Positions 37,534 to 48,207 are shown, counted from the first letter of the stretch. The stretch: 64,000 nucleotides of DNA from Thiohalophilus thiocyanatoxydans (GCF_004366735.1 NZ_SOQX01000004.1:102705-166704); one strand, 5' to 3'. The notes: a model not told the origin generated them from the sequence alone. Numbers and translations are program-made.

Positions 37534-38112
37534 ATGCGCATTCCAATGACATGGCCGCGTAATGCGCTGCTGTTGCTGCTGGTGCTGAGCCTCGCCTTGC
37601 CGGCCTGCGGCTTTCGCCTGCGCGGCGCGGTCGATCTGCCGCCCGCGATGGAGCACGCGGCGGCCGAGGGCGTGGCACAGTATTCTGCGCTGGGCGAGGC
37701 GCTGGCCCGCTCCTGGCAACAGTCCGGGGGCAGGCTGGATTTTGATGCGGATGCCGAGTCCGCCCGTACCCGGCTGACCATCACCCGCGACGACCTGTCG
37801 CGCCGCACGCTGTCGGTGGACAGCGCCGGGCGGCCGAATGAATATCAGCTGACCTACAAAGTGGCTTTTGAACTGTTCGATGCCGACGGCGAGCCGTTAA
37901 TGGAGAGCCAGTCGGTCAGTGTGAATCGGGCCTATCAGTTCAATCCCGACAATAGCCTGGCCATGGCGGACGAGGAGGAGCGACTCGAGCAGATCCTGGC
38001 CGAGGAGGCGGCCGTGCAGATGTTGCGCCGTATCACTTTCCAATTGCGCCAGTCCGCAAAGACCCCATCGCCGTCGACTCCGGCGGAGCGTGACGATGAG
38101 ACTGCGCGCTGA
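37534..38112 (+). CDS. lptE: LPS assembly lipoprotein LptE
   Basis: A 192-residue outer-membrane lipoprotein that plugs the LptD barrel and guides LPS to the cell surface. The signal ends in lipobox LPAC, and the mature protein starts CGFRLRGAVDLPP, the family hallmark. It begins immediately after the leuS stop and overlaps holA by 17 bases. It works with LptA, LptB and LptC encoded at 59.8-61.6 kb; lptD, lptF and lptG are not in the window. Confidence 0.93.
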   Translation: MRIPMTWPRNALLLLLVLSLALPACGFRLRGAVDLPPAMEHAAAEGVAQYSALGEALARSWQQSGGRLDFDADAESARTRLTITRDDLSRRTLSVDSAGRPNEYQLTYKVAFELFDADGEPLMESQSVSVNRAYQFNPDNSLAMADEEERLEQILAEEAAVQMLRRITFQLRQSAKTPSPSTPAERDDETAR

Positions 38113-39133
38113 GCAGATCCCCGCCCACCTGCAAAAGGGCCTGGCCCCGGTCTATCTGATCAGCGGCGATGAGCCGTTTCAGCTGGATCAGACCGTGGGG
38201 GCCATTCGCCAGCAGGCGCAGCAGCAGGGGCACACCGATCGCCAGGTACTGCACGCGGACGCCCGCTTTGACTGGCACAGTCTGGGGGCCTCGGCCGCCA
38301 ATCTGTCGCTGTTCGCCGAAAAGCAGCTGATCGAACTGCGCCTGCCCACCGGCAAACCGGGGGCCGAGGGCAGTAAGGCCCTGCTGGCCTATCTGGAGAA
38401 CCCGCCGGCGGATACCGTGTTGCTGATCATCAGTGCCAAGCTGGATAAACAGCAGCAGAACAGCAAATGGTACAAGGCGATCGATCGGGCCGGGGTGACG
38501 GTGGCGGTGTGGCCCATCGAGGCGGCGCAGCTGCCCGCCTGGTTGAAGCAGCGCATGGCCCTGCGCGAGATGCAGCCCAGCGAGGCGGCGTTGCAAATGC
38601 TGGCGGATCGGGTCGAGGGCAATCTGCTGGCCGCCGATCAGGAGCTGGAAAAGCTGCGCCTGCTCAGCGGCGGCGGGGCCATCGATGCCGAGCAGGTGGC
38701 GGCGGCGGTGGCCGACAGCGCCCGTTATGATCTCTTCTCGCTGGTGGATGTGATCCTGAGCGGGGATCTCGCCCGGGCCCAGCGGATGTTATTTGGCCTG
38801 CGCGCCGAGGGGGTCGAGCCGATCCTGGTGCTCTGGGCCCTGAGCCGGGAAATCCGCGCCCTGGCGGCGATGGCGGCGGAGCTGGAGACAGGCCGGCCGA
38901 TCGCCGCGGTCATGCAGCAACACCGGGTCTGGGACAAACGCAAGGCGCCGGTGGGGGCCGCCCTGCGGCGCTATTCCCGGGCCGCCGACTGGCAGGCGCT
39001 GCTGCGCCATTGCCGACATATCGATTTTTGCATCAAGGGGCAGGCGGCAGGCGCCGAGTGGGAGGAGTTGTTACAATTAACCGCAGCGCTGGCCGGTACC
39101 CCGCTATTCGAGTCGGGGCAAGCCAGCGGCTGA
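38096..39133 (+). CDS. holA: DNA polymerase III delta subunit HolA
   Basis: A 345-residue clamp-loader subunit that opens the beta sliding clamp. Family segments include [14 protein letters not shown], the [10 protein letters not shown] region, [22 protein letters not shown] and [20 protein letters not shown] 38096 follows GGAG by eight bases and is preferred over the GTG at 38090. It overlaps the end of lptE, as in many gammaproteobacteria. Confidence 0.96.
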   Translation: MRLRAEQIPAHLQKGLAPVYLISGDEPFQLDQTVGAIRQQAQQQGHTDRQVLHADARFDWHSLGASAANLSLFAEKQLIELRLPTGKPGAEGSKALLAYLENPPADTVLLIISAKLDKQQQNSKWYKAIDRAGVTVAVWPIEAAQLPAWLKQRMALREMQPSEAALQMLADRVEGNLLAADQELEKLRLLSGGGAIDAEQVAAAVADSARYDLFSLVDVILSGDLARAQRMLFGLRAEGVEPILVLWALSREIRALAAMAAELETGRPIAAVMQQHRVWDKRKAPVGAALRRYSRAADWQALLRHCRHIDFCIKGQAAGAEWEELLQLTAALAGTPLFESGQASG

Positions 39134-39162
39134 TTATTCACCGACAGGTAAGACGAAAAACG

Positions 39163-40431
39163 ATGGACGCGAAAGTCGATATCAAGCAGTACATGATTCA
39201 GCTGGGCCGCCAGGCTCGCCAGGCCTCGCGGGCCATGGCGCGCGCCGGCACCAACCAGAAAAATACCGCCCTGGAGGCGATTGCCGGGGCCCTGGAGGCC
39301 GGGCGCGAGACCCTGCTGGCCGCCAACCGGAGCGATCTGCAGGCCGGGCGGGACAAGGGGCTGGACGCGGCCCTGCTGGATCGCCTGGAACTCAATGACG
39401 AGCGCATCGCCGCCATGGCCGAGGGGCTGCGCCAGATCGCCGCGCTGCCCGATCCGGTGGGCGAAATCAGCGAGATGGCCTACCGGCCCTCGGGCATCGA
39501 GGTGGGCAAGATGCGGGTGCCGCTGGGCGTCATCGGCATCATTTACGAATCGCGTCCCAATGTCACCGCCGACGCCGCCGCCCTGTGTCTCAAATCCGGC
39601 AATGCCGCGATCCTGCGCGGCGGCTCCGAGGCCGAGCACTCCAACCAGGCCATTGCCGCCTGTATTCATCAGGGCTTGCAGCAGGCGGGGCTGCCCGACG
39701 AGGCGGTGCAGGTGATCGAGACTACCGATCGCGCCGCGGTCGGGGAACTGATTACCATGCCCGAGTTCGTGGATGTGATTGTGCCGCGCGGCGGCAAGGG
39801 GCTGATCGAGCGCATTACCGCCGATTCCCGGGTGCCGGTGATCAAGCATCTGCACGGCGTCTGCCACGTCTATATCGACGAGCGGGCCGATGTGGACAAG
39901 GCGGTCGCGGTCGCCTTCAACGCCAAGACCCAGCGCTACGGCACCTGCAACACGATGGAAACTCTGCTGGTACACAAAGCGATTGCCGATCAGGTCTTGC
40001 CGCAACTCGGCCGCCTGTACCAGCAAGAAGGCGTCGAGCTGCGCGGCTGCGAGGCGACCCGCGCCCTGTTAAAAGAGGCGATCGCCGCCACTGAAGAAGA
40101 CTGGGATACCGAATACCTGGCGCCGATTCTGTCGATCCGGATCGTGGACGATCTGGATGCCGCGATCGAACATATTCATGTTCACGGTTCCGGCCATACC
40201 GAATCGATTATGAGCGAGGATATCGGCCGGGCACGGCGCTTTCTCGCCGAGGTGGATGCCAGCTCGGTGATGGTTAATGCCTCGACCCGTTTTGCCGACG
40301 GTTTCGAATACGGCCTGGGCGCCGAGATCGGGATCAGCACCGACAAGATCCACGCCCGCGGGCCGGTCGGCCTGCACGGTCTGACCTCGCAGAAATACAT
40401 CGTCATCGGTGATGGTCATATAAGACAATGA
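39163..40431 (+). CDS. proA: Gamma-glutamyl phosphate reductase ProA
   Basis: A 422-residue aldehyde-dehydrogenase-fold enzyme that reduces gamma-glutamyl phosphate to the semialdehyde in proline synthesis. The catalytic Cys lies in [10 protein letters not shown], and the family segments [22 protein letters not shown] and [12 protein letters not shown] are present. ATG 39163 starts the conserved part; the longer frame runs back into holA. proB is not adjacent. A hairpin and a repeat element follow. Confidence 0.97.
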   Translation: MDAKVDIKQYMIQLGRQARQASRAMARAGTNQKNTALEAIAGALEAGRETLLAANRSDLQAGRDKGLDAALLDRLELNDERIAAMAEGLRQIAALPDPVGEISEMAYRPSGIEVGKMRVPLGVIGIIYESRPNVTADAAALCLKSGNAAILRGGSEAEHSNQAIAACIHQGLQQAGLPDEAVQVIETTDRAAVGELITMPEFVDVIVPRGGKGLIERITADSRVPVIKHLHGVCHVYIDERADVDKAVAVAFNAKTQRYGTCNTMETLLVHKAIADQVLPQLGRLYQQEGVELRGCEATRALLKEAIAATEEDWDTEYLAPILSIRIVDDLDAAIEHIHVHGSGHTESIMSEDIGRARRFLAEVDASSVMVNASTRFADGFEYGLGAEIGISTDKIHARGPVGLHGLTSQKYIVIGDGHIRQ

Positions 40432-40515
40432 CCATCGCAGTGACGAGTTACGAGGGACGAGTGACGAGGAAAACATTGTGATATTAATGCCCTCGTCCCT
40501 CGTCCCTCGTCCCTT
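40411..40515. repeat. Hairpin plus inverted repeat between proA and nadD
   Basis: GATGGTCAT (40411-40419) pairs with ATGACCATC (40428-40436) across the proA stop codon. Next, a GA-rich arm of gacgagggacgag type (about 40442-40469) pairs with cctcgtccctcgtccctcgt (40490-40509). The second structure looks like a dispersed intergenic repeat. The pair may end or slow transcription before nadD. Confidence 0.65.
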
Positions 40516-40527
40516 GGCCCTGTACTT

Positions 40528-41163
40528 ATGATTGGGATTCTTGGCGGGACGTTCGATCCCATCCATTACGGTCATCTGCGGCCGGCGCTGGAGATACAGG
40601 AGGCGCTGGGGCTGGAGGCGGTGCGGTTTATTCCCAGCGCCGAGCCGCCGCATCGGGACAAACCGCAGGCGTCGGCGCAACAGCGGCTGATGCTGGTGCG
40701 CGAGGCGATCCGCGATCAGCCCGGGTTCGTGCTTGATGATCGGGAGCTGCGTCGCAGTGGCCCTTCCTACATGGTCGATACCCTGCAGAGTCTGCGCGAG
40801 GAGCTGGGCTCGCAAACGCCGCTGGGTCTGATCCTGGGCCTGGATGCCTTCCTCGGTCTGGAAAGCTGGTCGCGCTGGCAAAGCCTGTTCGAGCAGGCCC
40901 ATCTGCTCATCACGCACCGCCCGGGCTGGTCGTTGCGGGATCTGCATGCCGGTTCAAGCCTGGCCGGTGAAATCGAGACGCGCTTTGCCGAACCGGAACG
41001 ACTGGCGCGCCAGCCGGCGGGCAAGCTCAGTTTCCAGGCGGTCACCCAGCTGGATATTTCCGCCAGCGGCATCCGGCAACAGCTGGCCGAAGATCGGGAC
41101 ATCCGCTATCTCTTGCCGGACGGAGTCTATGAATTGATTAAAACACAGCACATCTACGGGTAA
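40528..41163 (+). CDS. nadD: Nicotinate-nucleotide adenylyltransferase NadD
   Basis: A 211-residue nucleotidyltransferase that makes deamido-NAD from nicotinate mononucleotide and ATP. The motif GILGGTFDPIHYGHL near the N-terminus and ISASGIRQQL near the end are diagnostic. It is in the same pathway as nadA at the left of the window. It heads the conserved nadD-rsfS-rlmH group, with rsfS 9 bases downstream. Confidence 0.97.
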   Translation: MIGILGGTFDPIHYGHLRPALEIQEALGLEAVRFIPSAEPPHRDKPQASAQQRLMLVREAIRDQPGFVLDDRELRRSGPSYMVDTLQSLREELGSQTPLGLILGLDAFLGLESWSRWQSLFEQAHLLITHRPGWSLRDLHAGSSLAGEIETRFAEPERLARQPAGKLSFQAVTQLDISASGIRQQLAEDRDIRYLLPDGVYELIKTQHIYG

Positions 41164-41172
41164 ACAGAGACG

Positions 41173-41517
41173 ATGAATGAGGAACAACTGACACAACTGG
41201 TGGTGGACGCGATCGAGGACGTCAAAGGGGCCGATATCAAGGTGCTCGATGTCCGGGGCAAGTCCAGCGTGACCGATATCATGGTCATGGCCACCGGCAA
41301 CACCGCGCGACAGGTCAAGGCCATTGCCGACAGTATTGTGGTCAAGGCCAAGGCCGGCGGTGTCAAACCGCTGGGCATGGAAGGCGAACAGCATGCCGAA
41401 TGGGTTCTGGTCGATCTCGGTGATGTGGTGGCGCATATTATGCAGCCGTCGATTCGTGACTTTTACAATCTGGAAAAGCTCTGGGGCGAGGACAGCCCGA
41501 AGGCGGTCGAAAAATAA
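41173..41517 (+). CDS. rsfS: Ribosomal silencing factor RsfS
   Basis: A 114-residue protein that binds L14 (uL14) on the large subunit and blocks subunit joining in poor conditions. The family marks are DVRGKSSVTDIMVMATGNTARQVKAIAD, EGEQHAEWVLVDLGDVVAHIM and a FYNLEKLW end. It has close spacing to nadD upstream. The 188-base gap to rlmH (41518-41705) holds no other gene that I can support. Confidence 0.97.
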   Translation: MNEEQLTQLVVDAIEDVKGADIKVLDVRGKSSVTDIMVMATGNTARQVKAIADSIVVKAKAGGVKPLGMEGEQHAEWVLVDLGDVVAHIMQPSIRDFYNLEKLWGEDSPKAVEK

Positions 41518-41705
41518 TCCGGCTGTTTTGTTCAGGCAGTATACCGTTGTCTCAGGCCGGGACAGGTCTACTACCGCTGACACTGCATACGCCGAAGATG
41601 GCCGCTTTATATAGTGCAGTGTTTGTCGGCGGTCATCCACCCGTGGCGAACGAATCCGCTCGAACCGGAATATCCTGATCCTTTAACGATAACCAGCAGG
41701 CAGGC

Positions 41706-42173
41706 ATGCAGATTCATCTTCTGGCGGTAGGCAGCAAAATGCCCGGCTGGGTAGAGCAGGGGTATGAGGAGTATGCCCGGCGCATGCCGCCCGAATGTCG
41801 TCTGAACCTGGTCGAGATTCCGCTGGCCAAACGCGGCAAGACCAGCGCCGTCGAACAGCTCAAACAACAGGAAGGTGAAAAGCTGCTGGCGGCGGTGCCG
41901 AAAAATACCGCTCTGTGGGCACTGGACAGCCAGGGCCGGAGCTGGTCCACCGAACAACTGGCCGGGCGGCTGACCGAGTGGCTTCAGGGCGGGCAGGATG
42001 TCGCCCTGCTGATTGGCGGACCGGACGGGTTGTCCCGTGATTGTTTGCAACAGGCCGGTGGCCGCTGGTCCCTCTCCCCCCTGACCTTGCCTCATCCGCT
42101 GGTGCGCATTATTGTGGCAGAACAGTTATACCGGGCCATGAGCATCATCAAGCACCACCCGTACCATAAATAG
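41706..42173 (+). CDS. rlmH: 23S rRNA pseudouridine-1915 N3-methyltransferase RlmH
   Basis: A 155-residue SPOUT methyltransferase that acts on assembled 70S ribosomes. The SAM-binding knot is visible in VALLIGGPDGLS and LTLPHPLVRIIVAEQLYRAMSI, and the end HPYHK is universal in the family. About 200 bases follow before maf, with no gene seen. Confidence 0.98.
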   Translation: MQIHLLAVGSKMPGWVEQGYEEYARRMPPECRLNLVEIPLAKRGKTSAVEQLKQQEGEKLLAAVPKNTALWALDSQGRSWSTEQLAGRLTEWLQGGQDVALLIGGPDGLSRDCLQQAGGRWSLSPLTLPHPLVRIIVAEQLYRAMSIIKHHPYHK

Positions 42174-42370
42174 CGCCCGTTCGTTGCTATGTTGCGCTGT
42201 GTTCAGGCCTCCGGTAATAGTGAAAAGAACGGCTAAAACCGTCGTCATGACCGGTGCTCTGTTTTCGGTGGGGTCCCCATCTGTTTTGTTCGCCTCAGCC
42301 GAACCTGAATTTCGCCACGGAGCCGGCTGACAGATCGATAATATTTTGCGATAACAGGGTAAACTTGGGG

Positions 42371-42982
42371 ATGGGTGAATTCGAACTCTATCTGGCTTCG
42401 GCATCGCCACGGCGACGTGAGCTGCTGGCGCAGATCGGGATGCGTTATCAGCTGTTAAATGTCTCGATCAGTGAAATTCGACTGGATGACGAAACTGCTG
42501 AAAACTATGTCCGTCGGGTAGCGCGGGACAAGGCCCGCGCCGGTCGGCAGCTGCTGGCGCGGGACGATTCCCGCCCGGTACTGGGTGCCGATACGGTCGT
42601 GATGGTTGATGATTCGGTACTGGGCAAGCCCCGGGATCGGGCCGAGGCGCTGAGCATGTTGCAACAGCTGTCGGGACGGGAACATCAGGTCCTCAGCAGC
42701 GTGGCGCTGATCGACAGCGAAGAGCGTCTGGCGCTGAATCGCACGCAGGTCAGTTTCCGAAAGCTGGGCCGGGTGGAGTGCGAACGTTACTGGGATACCG
42801 GCGAATGTCGGGACAAGGCCGGTGCCTATGCCATCCAGGGTTATGCGGCCGCATTTGTTCGCGAATTGCGCGGCAGTTACTCGGGCGTGATGGGTTTGCC
42901 GTTGTATGAAACCGCCCAATTACTTCAGCAGGCCGGGATAGGCCTGTTTGGAAACCGGAATGAGTGGAGCCAGGATGAGTGA
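42371..42982 (+). CDS. Maf-family nucleotide pyrophosphatase (dTTP/UTP type)
   Basis: A 203-residue Maf protein that hydrolyses noncanonical or excess nucleoside triphosphates. It opens with LYLASASPRRRELLAQIG and has VLGADTVVMVDDSVLGKP and KAGAYAIQGYAA. The pattern fits the YhdE branch, which acts on dTTP/UTP. ATG 42371 was chosen as the family start; the upstream frame is not conserved-looking. It overlaps rng by 8 bases, matching the usual maf-rng order. Confidence 0.93.
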   Translation: MGEFELYLASASPRRRELLAQIGMRYQLLNVSISEIRLDDETAENYVRRVARDKARAGRQLLARDDSRPVLGADTVVMVDDSVLGKPRDRAEALSMLQQLSGREHQVLSSVALIDSEERLALNRTQVSFRKLGRVECERYWDTGECRDKAGAYAIQGYAAAFVRELRGSYSGVMGLPLYETAQLLQQAGIGLFGNRNEWSQDE

Positions 42983-44441
42983 GGAACTGTTGATCAATGT
43001 CACGCCGCAGGAGACCCGGGTCGCCTACGTGGAAAACGGCATGTTACAGGAAGTGCATATTGAGCGGGCGCGCAAACGGGGACTGGTCGGCAATATCTAT
43101 CGCGGCAAGGTCAGCCGGGTTCTGCCCGGTATGCAGGCGGCATTCATTGATATGGGCCTGGAACGTACCGCCTTTTTACATGTTTCCGATATCGCCGTAC
43201 AGGGTGAGGATAACGGCGAGAAGAACTCGCAAACCATCATGGAACTGCTGCGTGACGGACAGGAAGTTATCGTGCAGGTCATCAAGGACCCGATGGGTTC
43301 CAAGGGCGCCCGCCTGACGACTCAGTTGTCGATCCCCTCGCGTTATCTGGTCTACATGCCGGGCGCCGAGCACATCGGTGTGTCACAGAAAATCGACGAG
43401 GAAACCGAGCGTCAGCGCCTCAAGGAGATCGTCGCCCGCCATGCACCGGAGTTCGATCCCGGCGGTTATATTGTACGGACCGTCGCGGAAGGGGTCCCCG
43501 ACGAGGCGATTCTTAATGATATGCACTTTTTACAGAAGTTGTGGACAACCATTCAGGAACGAGGCCAGATCAGCAACGGCGAAGACGATAATCTGTTCTA
43601 CGAAGATCTGCCCCTGGTGATGCGTACCATGCGCGATCTGAGCGGTAGCGATATCGAAAAGGTTCGCATCGACTCCAATGAAACCTATGAGCGGGTCAAA
43701 AAGTTCGCCTCCAAATTTATCCCCGATCTGGTTGATCAGATTGAATATTATCCGGGGGAACGGCCGATTTTCGATCTTTACGGTGTAGAGGATGAAATCC
43801 GCCGGGCACTGGAACGCAAGGTACAGCTTAAATCAGGCGGCTATCTGATTATCGATCAGACCGAAGCGATGACCACCATTGATGTCAATACCGGCGCGTT
43901 TGTCGGACATCGCAATCTCGAAGAGACGATTTTCAAGACCAATCTCGAAGCCACCCAGACGATAGTACGGCAATTACGACTGCGCAATCTGGGTGGAATT
44001 ATTATTATCGATTTTATCGATATGGTGGATATCGAGCATCGGCGACAGGTGCTGCGGGCGCTGGAAAAAAATCTTGAACGGGATCACGCCAAAAACCATA
44101 TCAGCGAAGTCTCGAGTCTGGGTTTGGTGGAAATGACCCGCAAGCGAACCCGGGAAAGTCTGGAACATATCCTATGCGAACCCTGTCCTACCTGTAACGG
44201 ACGCGGCAACCTGCTGACGGCGGAGACCGTCTGCTTTGAAATTTTTCGCGAGATTCTGCGTGAAGCACGTCAGTTCGATGCGCAGCAGTTCCTGGTTCTG
44301 GCGGCACAACCTGTGGTGGATATGCTGCTGGATGAAGAGTCCACCAGTGTGGCTGAGCTGGAAGAGTTTATCGATAAACCGATCAAGTTCCAGGTCGAGT
44401 CCGAATACACCCAGGAACAGTTTGATGTGGTGCTCATGTAA
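42975..44441 (+). CDS. rng: Ribonuclease G
   Basis: A 488-residue endoribonuclease that matures the 5' end of 16S rRNA and helps decay some mRNAs. It has the S1 domain (GNIYRGKVSRVLPGMQAAFIDMG), the catalytic DVNTGAF aspartate and IIIIDFIDM, and the zinc link CPTCNGRG. It lacks the long C-terminal scaffold of RNase E. ATG 42975 is preferred; the open frame extends back nine codons into maf. yhdP follows 40 bases on. Confidence 0.97.
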   Translation: MSEELLINVTPQETRVAYVENGMLQEVHIERARKRGLVGNIYRGKVSRVLPGMQAAFIDMGLERTAFLHVSDIAVQGEDNGEKNSQTIMELLRDGQEVIVQVIKDPMGSKGARLTTQLSIPSRYLVYMPGAEHIGVSQKIDEETERQRLKEIVARHAPEFDPGGYIVRTVAEGVPDEAILNDMHFLQKLWTTIQERGQISNGEDDNLFYEDLPLVMRTMRDLSGSDIEKVRIDSNETYERVKKFASKFIPDLVDQIEYYPGERPIFDLYGVEDEIRRALERKVQLKSGGYLIIDQTEAMTTIDVNTGAFVGHRNLEETIFKTNLEATQTIVRQLRLRNLGGIIIIDFIDMVDIEHRRQVLRALEKNLERDHAKNHISEVSSLGLVEMTRKRTRESLEHILCEPCPTCNGRGNLLTAETVCFEIFREILREARQFDAQQFLVLAAQPVVDMLLDEESTSVAELEEFIDKPIKFQVESEYTQEQFDVVLM

Positions 44442-44481
44442 CGAATGACCGCTTCACACTGACAGAGCGACGATAGTCTAG

Positions 44482-47400
44482 GTGTCTACTGTAAAAACAT
44501 ACCTGCGAATTGTACGGCGTACCCTCTGGTACAGCCTGGCGGCCCTGGTGGTTATCCTGGCTGTACTGGTTTCCCTGTTTCGAATATTCCTGCCTGATCT
44601 GACCGCATATCGCGCGGATATGGAGCAGTTTGCCAGTACATTTCTGGATCATACCGTCAAAATCGAGTCTATGGATGCCCGCCTGGCCGGTTTCACTCCG
44701 ATGCTGATTTTCGATGACGTGTATATGCTGGATAAAACCGGCGAGCATGAACTGGTACGTTTTGAACAGGCCCGGCTCGGCGTGGCTCTGTTCGAATCGA
44801 TCCGTCAGGGACAGGTAGTCCCCCGGGACTTTACTATCGACGGTATACAACTGGCGATCACCCGACAGAAGGATGGACGTTTTTCTCTACAAGGTGTGGA
44901 TGTCCAGGATCTTGAGAAAACCTTTCAGCCCGACCAGGCGCGAGGTTCGGGGGAGCTGTCGGATTGGTTGTTCAAACGCAGTCGCCTGGCGTTGCGTAAC
45001 AGCACCATCTTATGGAAAGACCTGAAACAGGATGGTGAAACACTGCAGTTTGATGATGTGAATCTGGTATTGAGAAATGATAATCAGCGCCATCAGCTTA
45101 ATGGTCAGGTCAACCTGCCGCAGAGAATGGGTGAACGTTTTGATATTGTCATGGATGTTCGGGGCAATATTCTTAATCCCCGCGATATGAAGGGTAAGAT
45201 TTATATGCGCGGGGACAGCGTACAACTGGATCAATGGGGCGTGAAACCCGAATATATGGGTGTCAGTCTGCATTCGGGTATGGCGGATTTTCAACTCTGG
45301 GGAGACTGGGAGGATAATGCCATTCAAAAACTCAGTGGCGATCTGACGGCATATAACCTCAATCTTTCCCTGCCGGTGATAGACGACCCGCATAATGTTC
45401 AACTTATGAGCGGTCTGTTTGATGTTGACAACCGGGAAGATGGCTGGACGCTCAATGTGGACCGTTTTCAGTATATGAGTGTGGATGATGTCTGGCCCCA
45501 GACACGCTTTAGTATCAGTCGTCGGCATAACGAAAAAGGCCTGTCAGAGTGGCTCGTGGATACCGATTATTTTCGCCTTGATGATATTACCAGTCTGTTG
45601 TTGCAGACCAACTTGCTGGATGAACAACAATCCGAATTTCTGCAAACAGCAAAACCGGCCGGCGATGTACAGAATCTGCATTTTCGTCACAGCAAGAAGC
45701 CACAGGAGCGGGTGGCTTATCAGGTTCAGGCGGGGTTTGAACAGCTTTCAACCCGTCCGTGGCGTGATTTGCCGGGTGTTGACGGTCTGTCAGGTCGAAT
45801 TCTTGCAGATGAACGGCAGGGGCGTCTGCAACTGCGATCCGGCTCCGGGGCACTGGATCTGCCGCGGCTGTTTCGCGAGCCGTTGGCGGTGAGTCGTTTC
45901 CAGGGTGATGTGCAATGGCAGAATGAAGACGATAACTGGCGTATTCAGAGTAACGATCTGGAAGTCGAAACAGCTGATATTGAAGCGGCGGGTGAATTGC
46001 TGCTGACTATTCCCAGGGAGTCATCAATTTCGCCTTATCTGGATATGCAGGTCAATTTTGCAAACGGCAAGGCGGCATCCGCCAGGCGCTATTATCCGAC
46101 CGGAATTATGGGAAATGGGCTGGTCAACTGGCTGGATCGCGGTATTGTCGACGGTCATATCAGTCAGGGCGGGGTGGTGTTTAACGGCCGCTTGAGGGAT
46201 TTCCCGTTTCGTGACAATCAGGGGCAATTCAAGGTTGAGTTTGATGCCCGGAATGCAACACTGGACTATCGGGAACAATGGCCCGAGCTTAGCGGGATTG
46301 ACCTGTCAGCTGTTTTTACCGGGCGGGGGATGGAATTGTTGGTCCAGCGGGGCAAACTGTTTGATATGCGGCTCTCCCCGTCCCGGGTGCGGATTGATGA
46401 TTTCAAATCACCGCAATTGCAATTACAGATGGATGCCAACGGTAAGTTGCCCGATGTCACGCGGCTTTTAACAGAGAGTCCCATTGCGCCGGGCGGGCGT
46501 GCCTTTGTGCAGCGTTCGAAGGTCAAAGGCAGTGTGCATACCCGATTTGAGGCAATGATTCCTCTGAATCCGCGCATCAAGAAGCAGTCACCGTTGCGCT
46601 ATCAGGGCGAGTTAAATATAGACAATGGCCAGTTGCATGTATTGGATGGTCAACTGGCACTTTTGGATATCAATGGTCAAATCAACTTTGATCAGGACGC
46701 TTTGTCTTCCCGTGATCTGCGTTCTCAATTGTTTGATGAGACGGTTGAACTGACGCTCGATAGTCGGCAACTGAAGCAGGGAAACAAGCAAATCAGCATC
46801 CTGGCTGACGGTCAGGTGGACGCCCGTCGACTGGCGGAACATTTTGCCATGCCGTGGTCCGACGCGGTGGAGGGCAGAACGTCATGGCATGGCGAGGTAG
46901 TTGTGGAAAGTGGACCGGAGAGTGGTCAGCCACCACGGGTCCGGCTCGATTCCAATCTGAAGGGGGTCCGTTCGGATTTGCCTTCGCCGTTGAATAAACG
47001 TGCCGAAGAGTTTACCCCACTGAGCGCTGCAATGCGGTTTTCCAGTGACGGACCGGGTCAAATTTCGGTGAACCTGGCGGACAGACTCGGAGCCCGGGTG
47101 GAGCTGGAGCGGGGCGAAGCCCGAACAGAAGTGACTCGCGGTGCGCTGCACTTCGGCACGGGTTCGGCGCAACTGCCGTCGAATCGTGTTCTGCTGATCG
47201 ACGGTGCACTGGACGGCTTCGACCCTGCCGCCTGGGACGGATTAATAAAGAGCGCGCAACAGGCCGATATCCTGGAGGGAGGATGGAATCTGCCGATCCG
47301 GCTTGATATGGCGCGCCTGGCGGTAGTGAAGGCAGCCGGGACAGCGCCAGAAAAAACCGCCGGATCGTCGACCGACGATTCACCACCGCCAAAGAGCCTT

Positions 47401-48207
47401 CCGGACATCCGCGGTCATATTGAGCAGTTGTTGTACGGCGAGCATGACCTCGGTCGGCTTGATGTCGAGCTCCAATCGCTGCAAAAAGGGCTGGGCTTGC
47501 GGCGCCTGATATTGCAAAGCGATAACATGCGTCTGCATGCCAGTGGTAACTGGTTATATGACGCCGGGGAACATGCCAGCAAGATCAATTTCGAGATGAC
47601 CACGCCCGATCTGGGCCGGTTTCTGGATGAACTGGATTACACGGCGATCATTGAAGGGGGCGATACGGTGATCCGCGGCGACCTGCATTGGGCTGCCCCA
47701 CCGATTGCCATGAGTTCGAAATTACTCAGCGGCACTCTTCAACTGCAGGTGGATAACGGCAATATCGTTAATGTCGAACCCGGTGCCGGTCGTTTGCTGG
47801 GGTTGTTCAGCCTCTCGGCCCTGCCGCGTCGTTTAATGCTGGATTTTCGGGATACTTTTCAGGAAGGTTTCAGTTTTGATGAAATGCGCGGCCGTATTCG
47901 GCTGGATGACGGCAATGCCTACAGTGATAACCTGCGGATTAGCTCGCCCGTGGCGGAAATCGGGATTGAGGGGCGAACCGGTCTGGTGGCCCGGGATTTC
48001 GATCAACGGGTCACTGTCATCCCCCGGATCGGCGACAGTTTGCCGATCGCCAGCGGCCTGTTGTTCGGCGCCCCGGTGGGCGCGGCGATTCTGTTCCTGG
48101 AAAAACTGCTCGGTGGCGGGATCGACAAAGCATCGGCAAAGCGATATCGGGTAACCGGCAGTTGGGAGGATCCTGTTATTACCCCGCTGGACGAGATGTC
48201 ACAGTGA
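44482..48207 (+). CDS. yhdP: YhdP-like AsmA-family envelope protein
   Basis: A 1241-residue protein with one N-terminal membrane helix (TLWYSLAALVVILAVLVSLF) and a very long periplasmic part made of repeated beta-groove segments, ending in the conserved AsmA-like C-terminal region (MRGRIRLDDGNAYSDNLRISSPVAEIGIEGRTGL). YhdP-type proteins bridge the envelope and carry phospholipids to the outer membrane. The start is a GTG at 44482, with little ribosome-site support. The rng-yhdP-nitrilase-tldD order is a standard gammaproteobacterial arrangement. Confidence 0.92.
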   Translation: MSTVKTYLRIVRRTLWYSLAALVVILAVLVSLFRIFLPDLTAYRADMEQFASTFLDHTVKIESMDARLAGFTPMLIFDDVYMLDKTGEHELVRFEQARLGVALFESIRQGQVVPRDFTIDGIQLAITRQKDGRFSLQGVDVQDLEKTFQPDQARGSGELSDWLFKRSRLALRNSTILWKDLKQDGETLQFDDVNLVLRNDNQRHQLNGQVNLPQRMGERFDIVMDVRGNILNPRDMKGKIYMRGDSVQLDQWGVKPEYMGVSLHSGMADFQLWGDWEDNAIQKLSGDLTAYNLNLSLPVIDDPHNVQLMSGLFDVDNREDGWTLNVDRFQYMSVDDVWPQTRFSISRRHNEKGLSEWLVDTDYFRLDDITSLLLQTNLLDEQQSEFLQTAKPAGDVQNLHFRHSKKPQERVAYQVQAGFEQLSTRPWRDLPGVDGLSGRILADERQGRLQLRSGSGALDLPRLFREPLAVSRFQGDVQWQNEDDNWRIQSNDLEVETADIEAAGELLLTIPRESSISPYLDMQVNFANGKAASARRYYPTGIMGNGLVNWLDRGIVDGHISQGGVVFNGRLRDFPFRDNQGQFKVEFDARNATLDYREQWPELSGIDLSAVFTGRGMELLVQRGKLFDMRLSPSRVRIDDFKSPQLQLQMDANGKLPDVTRLLTESPIAPGGRAFVQRSKVKGSVHTRFEAMIPLNPRIKKQSPLRYQGELNIDNGQLHVLDGQLALLDINGQINFDQDALSSRDLRSQLFDETVELTLDSRQLKQGNKQISILADGQVDARRLAEHFAMPWSDAVEGRTSWHGEVVVESGPESGQPPRVRLDSNLKGVRSDLPSPLNKRAEEFTPLSAAMRFSSDGPGQISVNLADRLGARVELERGEARTEVTRGALHFGTGSAQLPSNRVLLIDGALDGFDPAAWDGLIKSAQQADILEGGWNLPIRLDMARLAVVKAAGTAPEKTAGSSTDDSPPPKSLPDIRGHIEQLLYGEHDLGRLDVELQSLQKGLGLRRLILQSDNMRLHASGNWLYDAGEHASKINFEMTTPDLGRFLDELDYTAIIEGGDTVIRGDLHWAAPPIAMSSKLLSGTLQLQVDNGNIVNVEPGAGRLLGLFSLSALPRRLMLDFRDTFQEGFSFDEMRGRIRLDDGNAYSDNLRISSPVAEIGIEGRTGLVARDFDQRVTVIPRIGDSLPIASGLLFGAPVGAAILFLEKLLGGGIDKASAKRYRVTGSWEDPVITPLDEMSQ

